DNA of 25,980 nt from assembly GCA_964617875.1 (NCBI GenBank), contig CAZUAI010000079.1, positions 1 through 25,980 of the forward strand. The letters run 5' to 3'. A program made the position numbers and the translations under genes. Shown here one piece after another: positions 1-8,890 of the stretch; position 1 is the stretch's first letter; each line of letters begins with the position of its first letter. This stretch comes from CAZMVY01 sp964617875. Lineage in GTDB: Bacteria; Planctomycetota; Phycisphaerae; UBA1845; PWPN01. The notes beneath the pieces are model-generated. The model worked only from the letters and a program-made list of their open reading frames with translations. It was not told where the DNA came from and did not search any database.

Positions 1-693
<693 letters not shown>

Positions 694-852
694 GGAAACC
701 CGCAGGTCGAAACCGGAATGACGAATCCATGACGAATCACGGAACCCCAGTGGCGGAAGCGGTCTCGGGACGCCGTTTCGACATTCGCCATTCGGGTTTC
801 TTTCGACATTCCGGCTTCGACATTCGTCATTGGTCCCCGGGGCTTGGACTTG
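694..852 (+). repeat. Spacer with degenerate TTCGACATTC / AATGACGAAT repeats
   Basis: The moxR-DUF58 spacer contains TTCGACATTC at 777-786, 802-811 and 816-825. The opposite orientation is represented by AATGACGAAT at 717-726 and ATGACGAAT at 729-737; ATTCGTCATT at 822-831 is the exact reverse complement of 717-726. The two ends can therefore pair across about 95 nt. No Shine-Dalgarno sequence or convincing promoter was found in it. Its function is unknown. Confidence 0.6.
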
Positions 853-1764
853 GTGACCGGTAAACAGGATACTGCCGAAAAGACCCGCGAACTCCTGCGG
901 AAGGTCCGCCGCATTCAGGTCCGCACGGACCGGATGGTCAATGACGTTGTCGTCGGCGAGTACCGGTCCGTGTTCAAGGGCCGCGGGATGGAGTTCGACG
1001 AGGTCCGCGAGTACGTCCCCGGCGACGACATCCGCACGATCGACTGGAACGTGACCGCCCGCACGAACCTCGCCCACGTCAAGCGCTACGTCGAAGAGCG
1101 GGAGATGACCGCCATTCTGCTGGTGGACATGAGCCTCTCCGGGCGGTTCGGCAGCACGGACCGGCTGAAGATCGACCTGGCGACGGAGGTCAGCGCGGTC
1201 CTGGCGTTCTCGGCGATCAAGAACAACGACAAGATCGGGCTGCTGCTCTTCACCGACCGCGTGGAGATGTACATCCCCGCGAAGAAGGGCAAGCAGCACG
1301 TCCTCCGCGTGATCCGCGAGCTGCTGAGCTTCAAGCCGGCCGCCGGCGGCACGCACCTGGCCGGGGCGCTCGAGTTCCTGAACCGGGTGCTCAAGCGCAA
1401 GGCCGTCGTGTTCCTGGTCTCCGACTTCATCGACAAGGACTTCGAACGGGACCTGGCGCTGACCAAGAGCCGGCACGACCTGATCCCCGTGCGGGTGTCC
1501 GATCCGCGCGAGACGGCGCTGCCGGACGTCGGGCTGATCGAACTGGAGGACGCCGAAACGGGCGAGCGCGTGCTCGTGGACACGCGGCGGCGGTCGGTCC
1601 GCGATGCCTTCGCCAGGACGGGCCACGACGAGGCGCACGACCTGACCGGGCTCCTCCGCTCGATGGGCATGGACGCGATCGAGGTATCGACCGACCCGGA
1701 TCGGCCGTACATGAAGGCGTTGATGAACTTCTTTCTTCGGCGGGAGCGCAGGTTGAAGCATTAG
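853..1764 (+). CDS. DUF58 / vWA-like domain protein of the Bat operon
   Basis: This is a cytosolic protein of about 303 residues with the DUF58 signature: SVFKGRGMEFDEVREYVPGD, followed by DIRTIDWNVTARTNLAHVKR and YVEERE. A vWA-like fold follows with a MIDAS-type motif DMSLS (about residues 92-96) and VVFLVSDFID near residue 190. DUF58 proteins almost always sit next to moxR and are thought to be partners of the ATPase. No transmembrane segment is evident, whereas many DUF58 relatives have two N-terminal ones. The start is uncertain: TTG at 844, TTG at 850 and GTG at 853 are all in frame and none has a clear ribosome binding site. I chose GTG as the more common codon. Family confidence is high; the biochemical role is inferred. 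Confidence 0.92.
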   Translation: MTGKQDTAEKTRELLRKVRRIQVRTDRMVNDVVVGEYRSVFKGRGMEFDEVREYVPGDDIRTIDWNVTARTNLAHVKRYVEEREMTAILLVDMSLSGRFGSTDRLKIDLATEVSAVLAFSAIKNNDKIGLLLFTDRVEMYIPAKKGKQHVLRVIRELLSFKPAAGGTHLAGALEFLNRVLKRKAVVFLVSDFIDKDFERDLALTKSRHDLIPVRVSDPRETALPDVGLIELEDAETGERVLVDTRRRSVRDAFARTGHDEAHDLTGLLRSMGMDAIEVSTDPDRPYMKALMNFFLRRERRLKH

Positions 1765-1818
1765 CCGGCGGGAGTGCGGAGCAACGAGTGCCGGGGCTTT
1801 TGATGGTGATGGAGCGTC

Positions 1819-3252
1819 ATGAGTGATTCATTGCGATTCGAGTTGCCTCAGCGGGCGGCGCCGCGCCGCGGGGCCGGGTTCGTCCTGGTCGTGCTGGCGC
1901 TCCTGGCCGGGGCGGGCGTGGGGTACGTTGCGCGTCCGCGGATTCAGGGCTGCTCTCCGGAGACGCGCGGGCAAGCCGCGGCGGGCGAGGCCGCTCTGCT
2001 GAGCCATGCCCAGACCGTGTCGCTGGCCGAAACGCTCGAGAAGAACCAGTGCTATGCCGAGGCCGCCAGGGCGTGGCAGCGGGCGGCGGCGCTTGCGCCG
2101 CCGTCGGATGGCGAGAAGGCCGAGGCGTTCTTCCGGATCGGCAAGAACCTCTCGCTCGCGAACCGGCACGAGGAGGCCCTCGCGTGGCTGTTCGCCGCCG
2201 AGGCGGTCGATCGCGACGGGCGATGGAAGCAGTCGGTGAACCGGCTCGTGCTCGAGGGGCTGTCGGCGCTCGGGCGCGAGGATGCGCGGGTCTACCAGGC
2301 GCAACGGCGGACGTCGCTCGACCTCAAGGCGGACAAAGACGCCGGCGAGCCCGTCGCCGCCATCGGCGGGGAGCCGATCACGGACCTCGACCTGCAGACG
2401 TTCGCCCGGCGGATGGTCATGCGGCAGATGGGCGCGCAGCGGGCGTTCATGACGCCGGAGGCCCTGCGCAAGGCGGTCGATGCGCAGCTCGAACAGTTCA
2501 AGTCGGCCGACGGCCGCAAACAACTGCTCCAGGCGTACATCAGCCAGGAACTGCTCTACCGCGAGGCGCTGGCGGCGAAGCAGCCGGAGCAGAAGGAAGT
2601 CCAGGAGCAGATCGTCGACGCCCGACGCCAGATCCTCGTCGGCGCGTTTCTCGATGACTACCTGAGCCGCAACCTGCACATCGGCGAGACCGACCTCAAG
2701 AACGCCTACGAGGCGAACAAGGCGGAATACATCGAGCCCGAGGCGGTCAAGGTCGAGGCGATCGTCGTCGAGAGCGAGGCGGCCAGGAAGGAGGTCTCCG
2801 ACGCGCTGGACGCCGGGACCGACTTCGCCGCCGTCCGCGAGAAGCACTCGACGCAGAAGAAGGCGGCCGACTCGCCGGATCCGTTTGATCGCTGGATCGC
2901 CCGCGACGGGTGGGTGCCGATGGTGTCCGACAGCAAGGCGGCCCTGGCACACCTGCTCTCGCTCGAAAAGGGCGACGTGAGCAGGAAGTGGTTCTCCGGG
3001 AACGGCGGCAGGTGGCTGCGGTTCCGCTGTGTGGATCGGCGAAAGGAACGGCAGCTGGATCTGGCCGAGTGCCGCGACCGTGTCGAACGCGACCTCCGCG
3101 GCCGCAAACAGGAGGAGCTGATCAAGCAGCTCGAACAGGCGTTGCAGGCGAAGTACAAGGTCGTGATGAACGAACAGACGACGGAGCGGCGAAGCGACGA
3201 AGCGACGAAAGGAAAGATGGAGAAGCCGGAAAGCCGGAAGGCCGGGAAGTAG
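1819..3252 (+). CDS. Membrane-anchored SurA/PpiC-like peptidyl-prolyl isomerase-type protein
   Basis: This 477-residue protein starts at ATG with GGAG four bases upstream. A single hydrophobic segment at about residues 19-38 after a basic stretch looks like a signal anchor. Residues about 60-150 are helical and TPR-like. Residues about 178-290 resemble a SurA N-terminal chaperone domain (VAAIGGEPITDLDLQTFARR). Residues about 295-400 resemble a degenerate parvulin/PPIC domain (TDFAAVREKHSTQKKAADSP, then GWVP and LEKGDVS). The likely role is an envelope-facing foldase or chaperone; isomerase activity cannot be judged. It lies between DUF58 and a lipoprotein inside the Bat operon, an extra gene compared with the minimal moxR-batABCDE set. 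The last 24 or so codons are made of short-period DNA repeats and look like translated spacer (see findings). Confidence 0.8.
   Translation: MSDSLRFELPQRAAPRRGAGFVLVVLALLAGAGVGYVARPRIQGCSPETRGQAAAGEAALLSHAQTVSLAETLEKNQCYAEAARAWQRAAALAPPSDGEKAEAFFRIGKNLSLANRHEEALAWLFAAEAVDRDGRWKQSVNRLVLEGLSALGREDARVYQAQRRTSLDLKADKDAGEPVAAIGGEPITDLDLQTFARRMVMRQMGAQRAFMTPEALRKAVDAQLEQFKSADGRKQLLQAYISQELLYREALAAKQPEQKEVQEQIVDARRQILVGAFLDDYLSRNLHIGETDLKNAYEANKAEYIEPEAVKVEAIVVESEAARKEVSDALDAGTDFAAVREKHSTQKKAADSPDPFDRWIARDGWVPMVSDSKAALAHLLSLEKGDVSRKWFSGNGGRWLRFRCVDRRKERQLDLAECRDRVERDLRGRKQEELIKQLEQALQAKYKVVMNEQTTERRSDEATKGKMEKPESRKAGK
3185..3249 (+). repeat. Two period-8 degenerate repeat tracts within the 3' end of the PpiC-like gene
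   Basis: Three 8-bp units lie head to tail: AGCGGCGA (3185-3192), AGCGACGA (3193-3200) and AGCGACGA (3201-3208). A second tract has GCCGGAAA (3225-3232), GCCGGAAG (3233-3240) and GCCGGGAAG (3241-3249), running directly into the TAG stop. Eight is not a multiple of three, so each unit is read in a different frame. This is unlike repeats selected at the protein level. Confidence 0.75.
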
Positions 3253-3294
3253 CCGTCAACGGACTGCGGCCCACTGACAACAGACGACGAACCA

Positions 3295-4293
3295 GTGTTT
3301 CGCCACCTGACCATCCTGGCCGTCATCCTTCTCGCAGGCACGATCGGTGCGTGCAGGAAGGGTGCTGCGCCGGCGGAAGGCGGGCGTCCGGCTGCCGAAA
3401 CCGGCGTTCACAAGACCTTCGGTTCGGGGCCGGTGAAGTTCACGGTGGACGTCCCCGTCACGAGCATCACGACGGCCGATGCCTTGAGCCTTCGGCTGAC
3501 GCTCCAGGCCGGCGAGGGGTTTGAGGCCGAGTTCCCCGACGTGCAGTTCCCCGATGACCTGCCCGGCATGATCCTGACCGACTACAGGGAGCGCGAGGAG
3601 AAACAGGGCACCGATCGCGTCCGCATTCGTGAATACGAACTCGAGCCCGAATACGACGGAACATTCCAACTGCCGGCGATGCAGGTCTACTTCCACAAGG
3701 CCGGCGAGATCAAGGAGGACATGATTGAGAGCGAGCCCGTCGAACTGAAAGTGGCTCAGGCGCCGCCCGAGGCCCAGGCGCTCGCGCTGAAGCCCGTCCG
3801 CGGCCTGATCACGGCTGCGGAAATCGAGGCGCAGCGCCGCCGCGTCTGGCCGTGGATCGCGGCGGCCGTGGTCGTCGGCGCGGGCTTCGTGGCACTGCTC
3901 GTCTACTGGATGCGCCGCCCGCGGCCGGTTCCGCCGCCTCCGCCGGCGCACGAGGTCGCCCTGGAGGCCCTGCGGCGGCTCGTCGCGAAGGACCTGATCG
4001 CCGCCGGGCGGATCGAGCAGTTCTTCGTGGAGATCACCGGCATCGTCCGCGAGTACATCGAGCGGGCGTTCGGCCTGCGGGCGCCGGAGCAGACGACCGA
4101 GGAGTTCCTTGCGAACATCACCTCGCAACCCGTCGTAGCGGCGCACCGTCAGGTCCTGGCGCCGTTTCTGGCGGCGGCGGACGAGGTCAAGTTCGCCCGG
4201 GCCCGGCCCGAGGCGGCGGCGATCCAGCGGGCCTTCGACACCGCGAGGGACTTCATCCTGCAGACGTCCGGCGCGAAAGGGGGCGGGGCGTGA
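3295..4293 (+). CDS. BatD-like lipoprotein with C-terminal cytoplasmic helical module
   Basis: This 332-residue protein has an N-terminal lipoprotein signal: a hydrophobic stretch ending in a lipobox (TIGAC) with Cys20 as the candidate lipidated residue. Residues about 35-165 form a beta-rich domain like the repeats of BatD (KFTVDVPVTSITTADALSLR, then PEYDGTFQLPAMQVYF). One transmembrane helix lies at about 183-203. A helical C-terminal module follows (about 218-325: FFVEITGIVREYIERAFGL, then EVKFARARPE), and it resembles the C-terminus of batD in this operon. The start is GTG with no evident ribosome binding site. The stop codon overlaps the batA start (GTGA), implying translational coupling. 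It probably presents its beta domain outside the inner membrane and its helical tail to the cytosolic MoxR/vWA machinery (inference). Confidence 0.75.
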   Translation: MFRHLTILAVILLAGTIGACRKGAAPAEGGRPAAETGVHKTFGSGPVKFTVDVPVTSITTADALSLRLTLQAGEGFEAEFPDVQFPDDLPGMILTDYREREEKQGTDRVRIREYELEPEYDGTFQLPAMQVYFHKAGEIKEDMIESEPVELKVAQAPPEAQALALKPVRGLITAAEIEAQRRRVWPWIAAAVVVGAGFVALLVYWMRRPRPVPPPPPAHEVALEALRRLVAKDLIAAGRIEQFFVEITGIVREYIERAFGLRAPEQTTEEFLANITSQPVVAAHRQVLAPFLAAADEVKFARARPEAAAIQRAFDTARDFILQTSGAKGGGA

Positions 4294-5507
4294 CGGTCGA
4301 GTTCAACAACCCGCACGCCCTGTGGCTCGCCCTGCTGGTGCCGCCGTACCTCTGGTGGACGAGCCGGCGGATCACGACCTGTGCCGTGCGTTATCCGACG
4401 GTCCGCAACCTGAAGCGCCTGCCGCGGAGCCTCCGGCAGCGGTGCCGGTTCGTGCTGCCGCTGCTGCGGGCGGCCGGGCTGCTGCTGCTGATCGTCGTGC
4501 TTGCGCGGCCGCTGGCGCGGATCCAGTCGCAGGAGGCCCCGCCGAGCCAGGGCATCGGCATCGCCATGCTCGTCGATCGCTCGGGCAGCATGGGCGATCC
4601 GCGCAACAAGATGAAATACGAGGGCAGGCTCGCCCTGCGGTTCGACATCGCACGCGACGCGTTCCTGAAGTTCGTCAACGGCGACGGCAGGAAGCTCAAG
4701 GGCCGCGTGAACGACCTGATCGGCCTGCTCACGTTCGCCACATACCCGCAGACCGACCACCCGTTCAGCCTCGACCACACCTCGCTCGCCAACGTAATGA
4801 GGAAGATGTCGCCGGAGAAGCCCTTCCTGGACCCGTACGGCAAGCCGACGGACGACATCGAGCAGGCCGGCCGCGTGCGGGACGAGTACGGCCGCGCGAT
4901 GCCGCGCACCAACCCCATGCAGATGACGGCCCTCAAGACGGCCATCGAGTACGCCGCGCGAAGGCTCATCCTTCTCGGCGAGGACCTGGAGAAGGAGACG
5001 AAGCTCCAGAAGTACAACCTCAAGAGCAAGGTCCTTGTGCTGCTGACCGACGGCGAGCCGACCGCCGCCGACGCGCGCGGCGTGCGCGACGCCCCGGACG
5101 AGGCAACGATCAAGATGCTCTCGGACGCGGGGATCAAGGTCTATTTCATTCAGATCCTGGCCAGGGAACGGTATGTCGAGCGGCCCGACGGCACGGTCCA
5201 GGTGATCGTGCCGGGCGGCGATCCGTTCCTTTCGGCGCAGTTGTCGCAACTGAATGCGATGGCCAACCAGACGATCGAGGAGGCCCGCAAGCTGGCACGG
5301 CGGACGGGCGGCGAGCACTTCCTGGCATCGACGGGCGACGAACTCAGCGAGGTCTACGCCAGGATCGACAAGCTCGAACGGTCGGACGTCGGCGGGCGGA
5401 CGGTGTTTTCGCACGAGGAGCGGTTCGGCCCGTACCTGGCGGCGGCGCTGGCGATGTTCGCCGCCGAGGTGCTGCTCGGGCTGACGTGGTTGAGGAGAGC
5501 GCCTTGA
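4290..5507 (+). CDS. batA: BatA-like membrane vWA-domain protein
   Basis: This 405-residue protein starts at GTG 4290, overlapping the upstream stop by four bases (GTGA). The same frame is open upstream, but the N-terminus VTVEFNNPHALWLALLVPPY is typical of BatA/BatB, and the coupling fixes the start. Two transmembrane helices lie at about residues 10-24 and 53-73. A vWA domain follows with an intact MIDAS (DRSGSM, D96, S98, S100) and VLVLLTDGEPTAADA downstream. A C-terminal helix lies at about 377-400. Relative to typical BatA it carries an insertion between the MIDAS and the next metal-site region (about residues 104-200), rich in charged residues. The vWA domain should bind a divalent cation and a partner protein. 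It lies directly before batB. Confidence 0.88.
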   Translation: MTVEFNNPHALWLALLVPPYLWWTSRRITTCAVRYPTVRNLKRLPRSLRQRCRFVLPLLRAAGLLLLIVVLARPLARIQSQEAPPSQGIGIAMLVDRSGSMGDPRNKMKYEGRLALRFDIARDAFLKFVNGDGRKLKGRVNDLIGLLTFATYPQTDHPFSLDHTSLANVMRKMSPEKPFLDPYGKPTDDIEQAGRVRDEYGRAMPRTNPMQMTALKTAIEYAARRLILLGEDLEKETKLQKYNLKSKVLVLLTDGEPTAADARGVRDAPDEATIKMLSDAGIKVYFIQILARERYVERPDGTVQVIVPGGDPFLSAQLSQLNAMANQTIEEARKLARRTGGEHFLASTGDELSEVYARIDKLERSDVGGRTVFSHEERFGPYLAAALAMFAAEVLLGLTWLRRAP

Positions 5508-5577
5508 GGACAGGCGCGAAAACGCGGAAGCGCAGGAACGAGAAAGGGATGGAGTCCGCACGGTTCCGTGGAGCGCG
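5508..5577 (+). repeat. batA-batB spacer with a period-8 degenerate array
   Basis: The 70-nt spacer holds successive 8-bp units: GCGCGAAA (5514-5521), ACGCGGAA (5522-5529), GCGCAGGA (5530-5537) and ACGAGAAA (5538-5545), then a weaker GGGATGGA. The period matches the array at the 3' end of the PpiC-like gene, although the consensus differs. A small inverted repeat, CACGG/CCGTG, lies just before the batB start. Confidence 0.55.
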
Positions 5578-6705
5578 GTGTTGAACGAGCAGTTCTTCAA
5601 TCTGGCGAATCCGAAGGCCCTGCAGTGGCTTTGGGCGATCGTGCCGCTGGCGATCCTGTTTGCGATGGACCTGCGGCGGCGGCAGCGGGTGCTGCGGCTC
5701 TTCGTGTCGCGGTCCCTGCTGGATGACGTGAGCCCGCGGCGGTCGATCCGCCGGCCGATCGTCCGGTTCGCGGTGCTGATGGCGGGACTGGCCGTGCTGG
5801 TCCTGGCGATGGCCCGGCCTCGCTGGGACCCGAAGCAGATCGAGCTGGAGCAGCAGGGACAGAACCTGCTCTTCTGCGTGGACGTGTCCAACAGCATGAG
5901 GGCGCGGGATGTGGACCCCTCCCGGCTGGAGGGCGCCAAGGCGGCGATCCGCAGCATGGTCAGCGTGCTGCCGGCCGGCAACCAGGTCGGGTTGCTCGCG
6001 TACGCCGGCAGCGCCGAGCTGAAATGCCCGATCACGCCGAACTATTCGTACTTCCTGTCGGTCCTCGACCGGGTGACGTACAACAGCGTGGACGTCGGCG
6101 GCTCGAACCTCGGCGACGCGATCGACAAGGCGACGCGCGAGGTGTTCGGCCTCGTCGAGGCCGCGCCGGCCGGCAAGGGCGAGCAGGACGGGAAGAAGCC
6201 GGGCGCCGGGGAGACCGTGATGAAGGGCGAAACGCCGCCGAAGGAAGGCCCCAACGTGCTGATCATCCTCACCGACGGCGAGAACCACGAGGGTTACGCG
6301 AAGGAAATGGCCGAGAAGGCCCACCGGCTGGGCGTGGCGATCTACATCATCGGACTCGGCAGTGCCGCCGGCGCGCCGATCCCCATCGAAGTGGACGGCC
6401 GGATGACGACCCTCAAGTACAAGGGCGAGGAGGTCCTGACGCGGCTCGACGATGCCTCGCTCCGCAAGGTGATCGAAGGGCTGCCGTCCCGCTGCGGCTA
6501 CCTGAACGCAGGGACGTCGAACGTGGATCTCGGCGACGTGTACAACCGGGTCATCTCGAAGCAGGGCGCCGAGCGGAAGCTTCTTCAGTACACCGTCTGG
6601 CAGGAGAAGTTCCAGCTGTTCGTCGGCATCGGGCTGGCCCTCGTGCTCATCGCGTCGCTCATCAGCGAACAACGTCCGGCCCCGCGGGCGGAGGTGGCGC
6701 GATGA
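5578..6705 (+). CDS. batB: BatB-like membrane vWA-domain protein
   Basis: This 375-residue protein has two N-terminal transmembrane helices (about residues 15-30 and 62-79). Its vWA domain has an intact MIDAS (DVSNSM, D102, S104, S106). It also has the conserved vWA features VGLLAYAGSA, GGSNLGDAI and LIILTDGENHEG. A C-terminal helix lies at about 345-363 (FVGIGLALVLIASLIS). This is the standard BatB layout. The start is GTG 5578, with TTG 5581 as an alternative. It follows batA after a 70-nt repeat spacer and overlaps batC by the ATGA arrangement. BatA and BatB are paralogues expected to act together as membrane vWA partners of MoxR, with BatC TPRs as adaptors. An insertion rich in Gly, Lys and Glu (about residues 195-222) separates two strands of the domain. 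Confidence 0.9.
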   Translation: MLNEQFFNLANPKALQWLWAIVPLAILFAMDLRRRQRVLRLFVSRSLLDDVSPRRSIRRPIVRFAVLMAGLAVLVLAMARPRWDPKQIELEQQGQNLLFCVDVSNSMRARDVDPSRLEGAKAAIRSMVSVLPAGNQVGLLAYAGSAELKCPITPNYSYFLSVLDRVTYNSVDVGGSNLGDAIDKATREVFGLVEAAPAGKGEQDGKKPGAGETVMKGETPPKEGPNVLIILTDGENHEGYAKEMAEKAHRLGVAIYIIGLGSAAGAPIPIEVDGRMTTLKYKGEEVLTRLDDASLRKVIEGLPSRCGYLNAGTSNVDLGDVYNRVISKQGAERKLLQYTVWQEKFQLFVGIGLALVLIASLISEQRPAPRAEVAR

Positions 6706-8885
6706 AACTGAGACGGACCGCCGCCGCTCCGGGGTGGACGCGCGCCCGCGGCCGGGTGTGCGTTTGCCTTGCGGCGCTCGCGTGCCTCCGCGCCCTTCCC
6801 GCCGGCGCGGCCGACATCCGCCCGCTCCTGCGCGAGGCGCAGAAGCAATACGCCGACCAGCGATACGAGCAGGCCCTCCGACTCTACCGCGAGGCCTCCG
6901 ACGCCGCCGGCGGCGATGATGCCGTCGACTACAACATCGGCCTGTGCCATCTGAACCTCGGCGACGGAGAAAAGGCCATCCGGCAGTTCGAGGCCGTCGC
7001 CAGCCGTGCCGAGGCCAGGCCGTCCGTTCGGCGAGACTCCTTCTACAACATCGGCGTCGTCCGCGCGACCGCCGCACGGGAGCGCCTGGAGAAGCTTCTC
7101 GCCCCCGCCACACAGCCCTCGGACAGGAAGCCCGCTCCCGAGGCGCCCGAGACCATCGAGGAACTGCAGGCCATCGCCGCCGAACTCCTGCGGGGTATCG
7201 CGGCGTTCGGCCAGTGCGAGCGGATCGAACCCGATGCGGACGCCGCCCGGAACATCCGCGCCGCCCGGATCCTCCGGCGAAACGTGCTGGGGCTGCTGAA
7301 GAAGGCCGGCGAGCAGAAGGCCCGGAAGGACATGCTCGACGACCCGCGGGCGTTTCTCGACGCGTTGATCCTCGAGCAGAACCGGCAGGCCGGCATCACC
7401 CGCCTGTTCGCAATGAAGCCGCCCGAGGAACCTGCCGCCGTGCGGCACGCCCGCCGCGCCGCCATCCGCCTCCAGCGGCAGACGATGGAGCAGACGGGCA
7501 CGTTCGCCGACCACCTGAGTCAGTTCCGCGAAACGGCGCAGAAGCCCGGCGCGGCCACCGCCCCGGCCGCGTCGCAGCCGGCACAGGAGACCCCGCGCGA
7601 GAGGCTCTACCGCGCCGCGGCGGCCAGGCTCAAACCGCCGGCCACCGACGCCATGCGGGACGCCTGCGCGTTTCTGCTGGACGGGCAGATCGAGTCCGCG
7701 TACCAGCAGCAGCGAAAGGCCGTCGAGGCGATGCGCGAGGCGGCGATCTTCCCGATCGAACCCGCACAGGCTCTGGCGCGGTGGAAGGGCGAAGAAGCGG
7801 CGTTGGCCAGGCTCGTTGGCGACGTCGAGAACGCCGATCACTGGCTCCGCGACCCGTTGTTGGGCGACGTGGCCGTGCCCGAGGGGGCGAAGTGGGAACC
7901 GAAGGACACCGCCGTCTACGACATGCAGGACCAGATCGGAAAGGGGCTGGCGCGACTGGCACAGCAGTGCCGCGCGGTCGCCGCCGCATCGCGCCCGGCC
8001 GACGGGCCGGCGGAACAGCAGCAGGCCGACCCGGCGCTCGATCCGAAGCTCAACGCCAGGCTGGCTGAACTGCTCGACGGCGCCGCCGGGCCGCAGGAGG
8101 AATGCCTCGCCGCGATCGTCGAGCGGAACAAGGCCGCGACGCTGGCGAGCCAGAAGCGGATCGCGGAGATCATCGACGCGGCGCTCGACCTGTTTCCGAA
8201 GTCGATCGAGCAGCGGCTGGCCGAACTGATCGTCCGGCAGTCGCGTCTCAACGGCGAGGTGCAGGCCGAGGCGGGCGATGCGAAGCCCGACGCCGGGAAC
8301 GCCGCCGGCTCGCTGCTGAGCAAGGTCCGCGACCTGACGGCAAAGCTCAAGGCCGCCGTCTTCCGCACGAAGCCGGCGGACGCGGCGAAGCGGTTCGGCG
8401 AGCAGCAGCGCGGCATCGAGAAGGAGACCGCCGCCGTCGGCGAAGAAGTCAGGAAGAAGATCCCGACGCAGGGCGCGGCCCAGCCCGGCGCCGCCCCCGC
8501 GACGCAGGGCGCCCGGCAGGAGGTGCAGCCGTACATCGAGGCCGGCAAACACATCGAGAAGGCCGGTTTCGAGATGCTGGCCGCGATCGAGGGGTTGGAC
8601 AAGGCCGTCGTCGAGGACTCGCTCCGGCCGCTGAAGTCGCAGGGCCCCGTGCAGACGGCCCAGGCCAACGCCCTCGAGGAGTTGAAGAAAGCGCTGGCGG
8701 CGTTACAACCTCCGCAGAACCAGCCGCAGAAACAGGACGAGCAGAAACAGGACCAGCAGCAGAAACAGCAGCAACAGGAACGCCAGGACGTGCGTCGCGA
8801 GGTGGATCGCCAGGACAAGGAACGTGAAGAGGCGATGCGGCAACTCTACAAGGTGCCGCCGCGGCAGGTCATCAAGGACTGGTAG
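6702..8885 (+). CDS. batC: BatC-like secreted/periplasmic TPR protein, long form
   Basis: The ATG at 6702 overlaps the batB stop (ATGA). The frame is open much further upstream but is only a shadow of batB there. The 727-residue product has an N-terminal signal-like segment (about residues 17-36, ending PAGAA). Two clear TPR units follow at about 38-105 (YADQRYEQALRLYREA, then YNIGLCHLNLGDGEKAIRQF). A long helical middle follows, with alanine- and charge-rich stretches. At about 668-700 there is a Gln/Lys-rich low-complexity tract, and the protein ends in VPPRQVIKDW. Typical BatC proteins are shorter, so much of this one is lineage-specific helical extension. A role as TPR scaffold for BatA/BatB is inferred from family and position. 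Confidence 0.82.
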   Translation: MKLRRTAAAPGWTRARGRVCVCLAALACLRALPAGAADIRPLLREAQKQYADQRYEQALRLYREASDAAGGDDAVDYNIGLCHLNLGDGEKAIRQFEAVASRAEARPSVRRDSFYNIGVVRATAARERLEKLLAPATQPSDRKPAPEAPETIEELQAIAAELLRGIAAFGQCERIEPDADAARNIRAARILRRNVLGLLKKAGEQKARKDMLDDPRAFLDALILEQNRQAGITRLFAMKPPEEPAAVRHARRAAIRLQRQTMEQTGTFADHLSQFRETAQKPGAATAPAASQPAQETPRERLYRAAAARLKPPATDAMRDACAFLLDGQIESAYQQQRKAVEAMREAAIFPIEPAQALARWKGEEAALARLVGDVENADHWLRDPLLGDVAVPEGAKWEPKDTAVYDMQDQIGKGLARLAQQCRAVAAASRPADGPAEQQQADPALDPKLNARLAELLDGAAGPQEECLAAIVERNKAATLASQKRIAEIIDAALDLFPKSIEQRLAELIVRQSRLNGEVQAEAGDAKPDAGNAAGSLLSKVRDLTAKLKAAVFRTKPADAAKRFGEQQRGIEKETAAVGEEVRKKIPTQGAAQPGAAPATQGARQEVQPYIEAGKHIEKAGFEMLAAIEGLDKAVVEDSLRPLKSQGPVQTAQANALEELKKALAALQPPQNQPQKQDEQKQDQQQKQQQQERQDVRREVDRQDKEREEAMRQLYKVPPRQVIKDW

Positions 8886-8890
8886 GTCGG

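Noticed and set aside
4149..6035. Long minus-strand open frame opposite batA and batB
   Set aside because: High-G+C coding DNA often leaves an open antisense frame. The product is Arg/Gly/His-rich with no recognisable domain, while the plus strand carries clear vWA genes.
6585..8552. Long minus-strand open frame opposite batC
   Set aside because: Antisense shadow of the batC coding sequence; composition is typical of an out-of-frame translation and no motif is seen.
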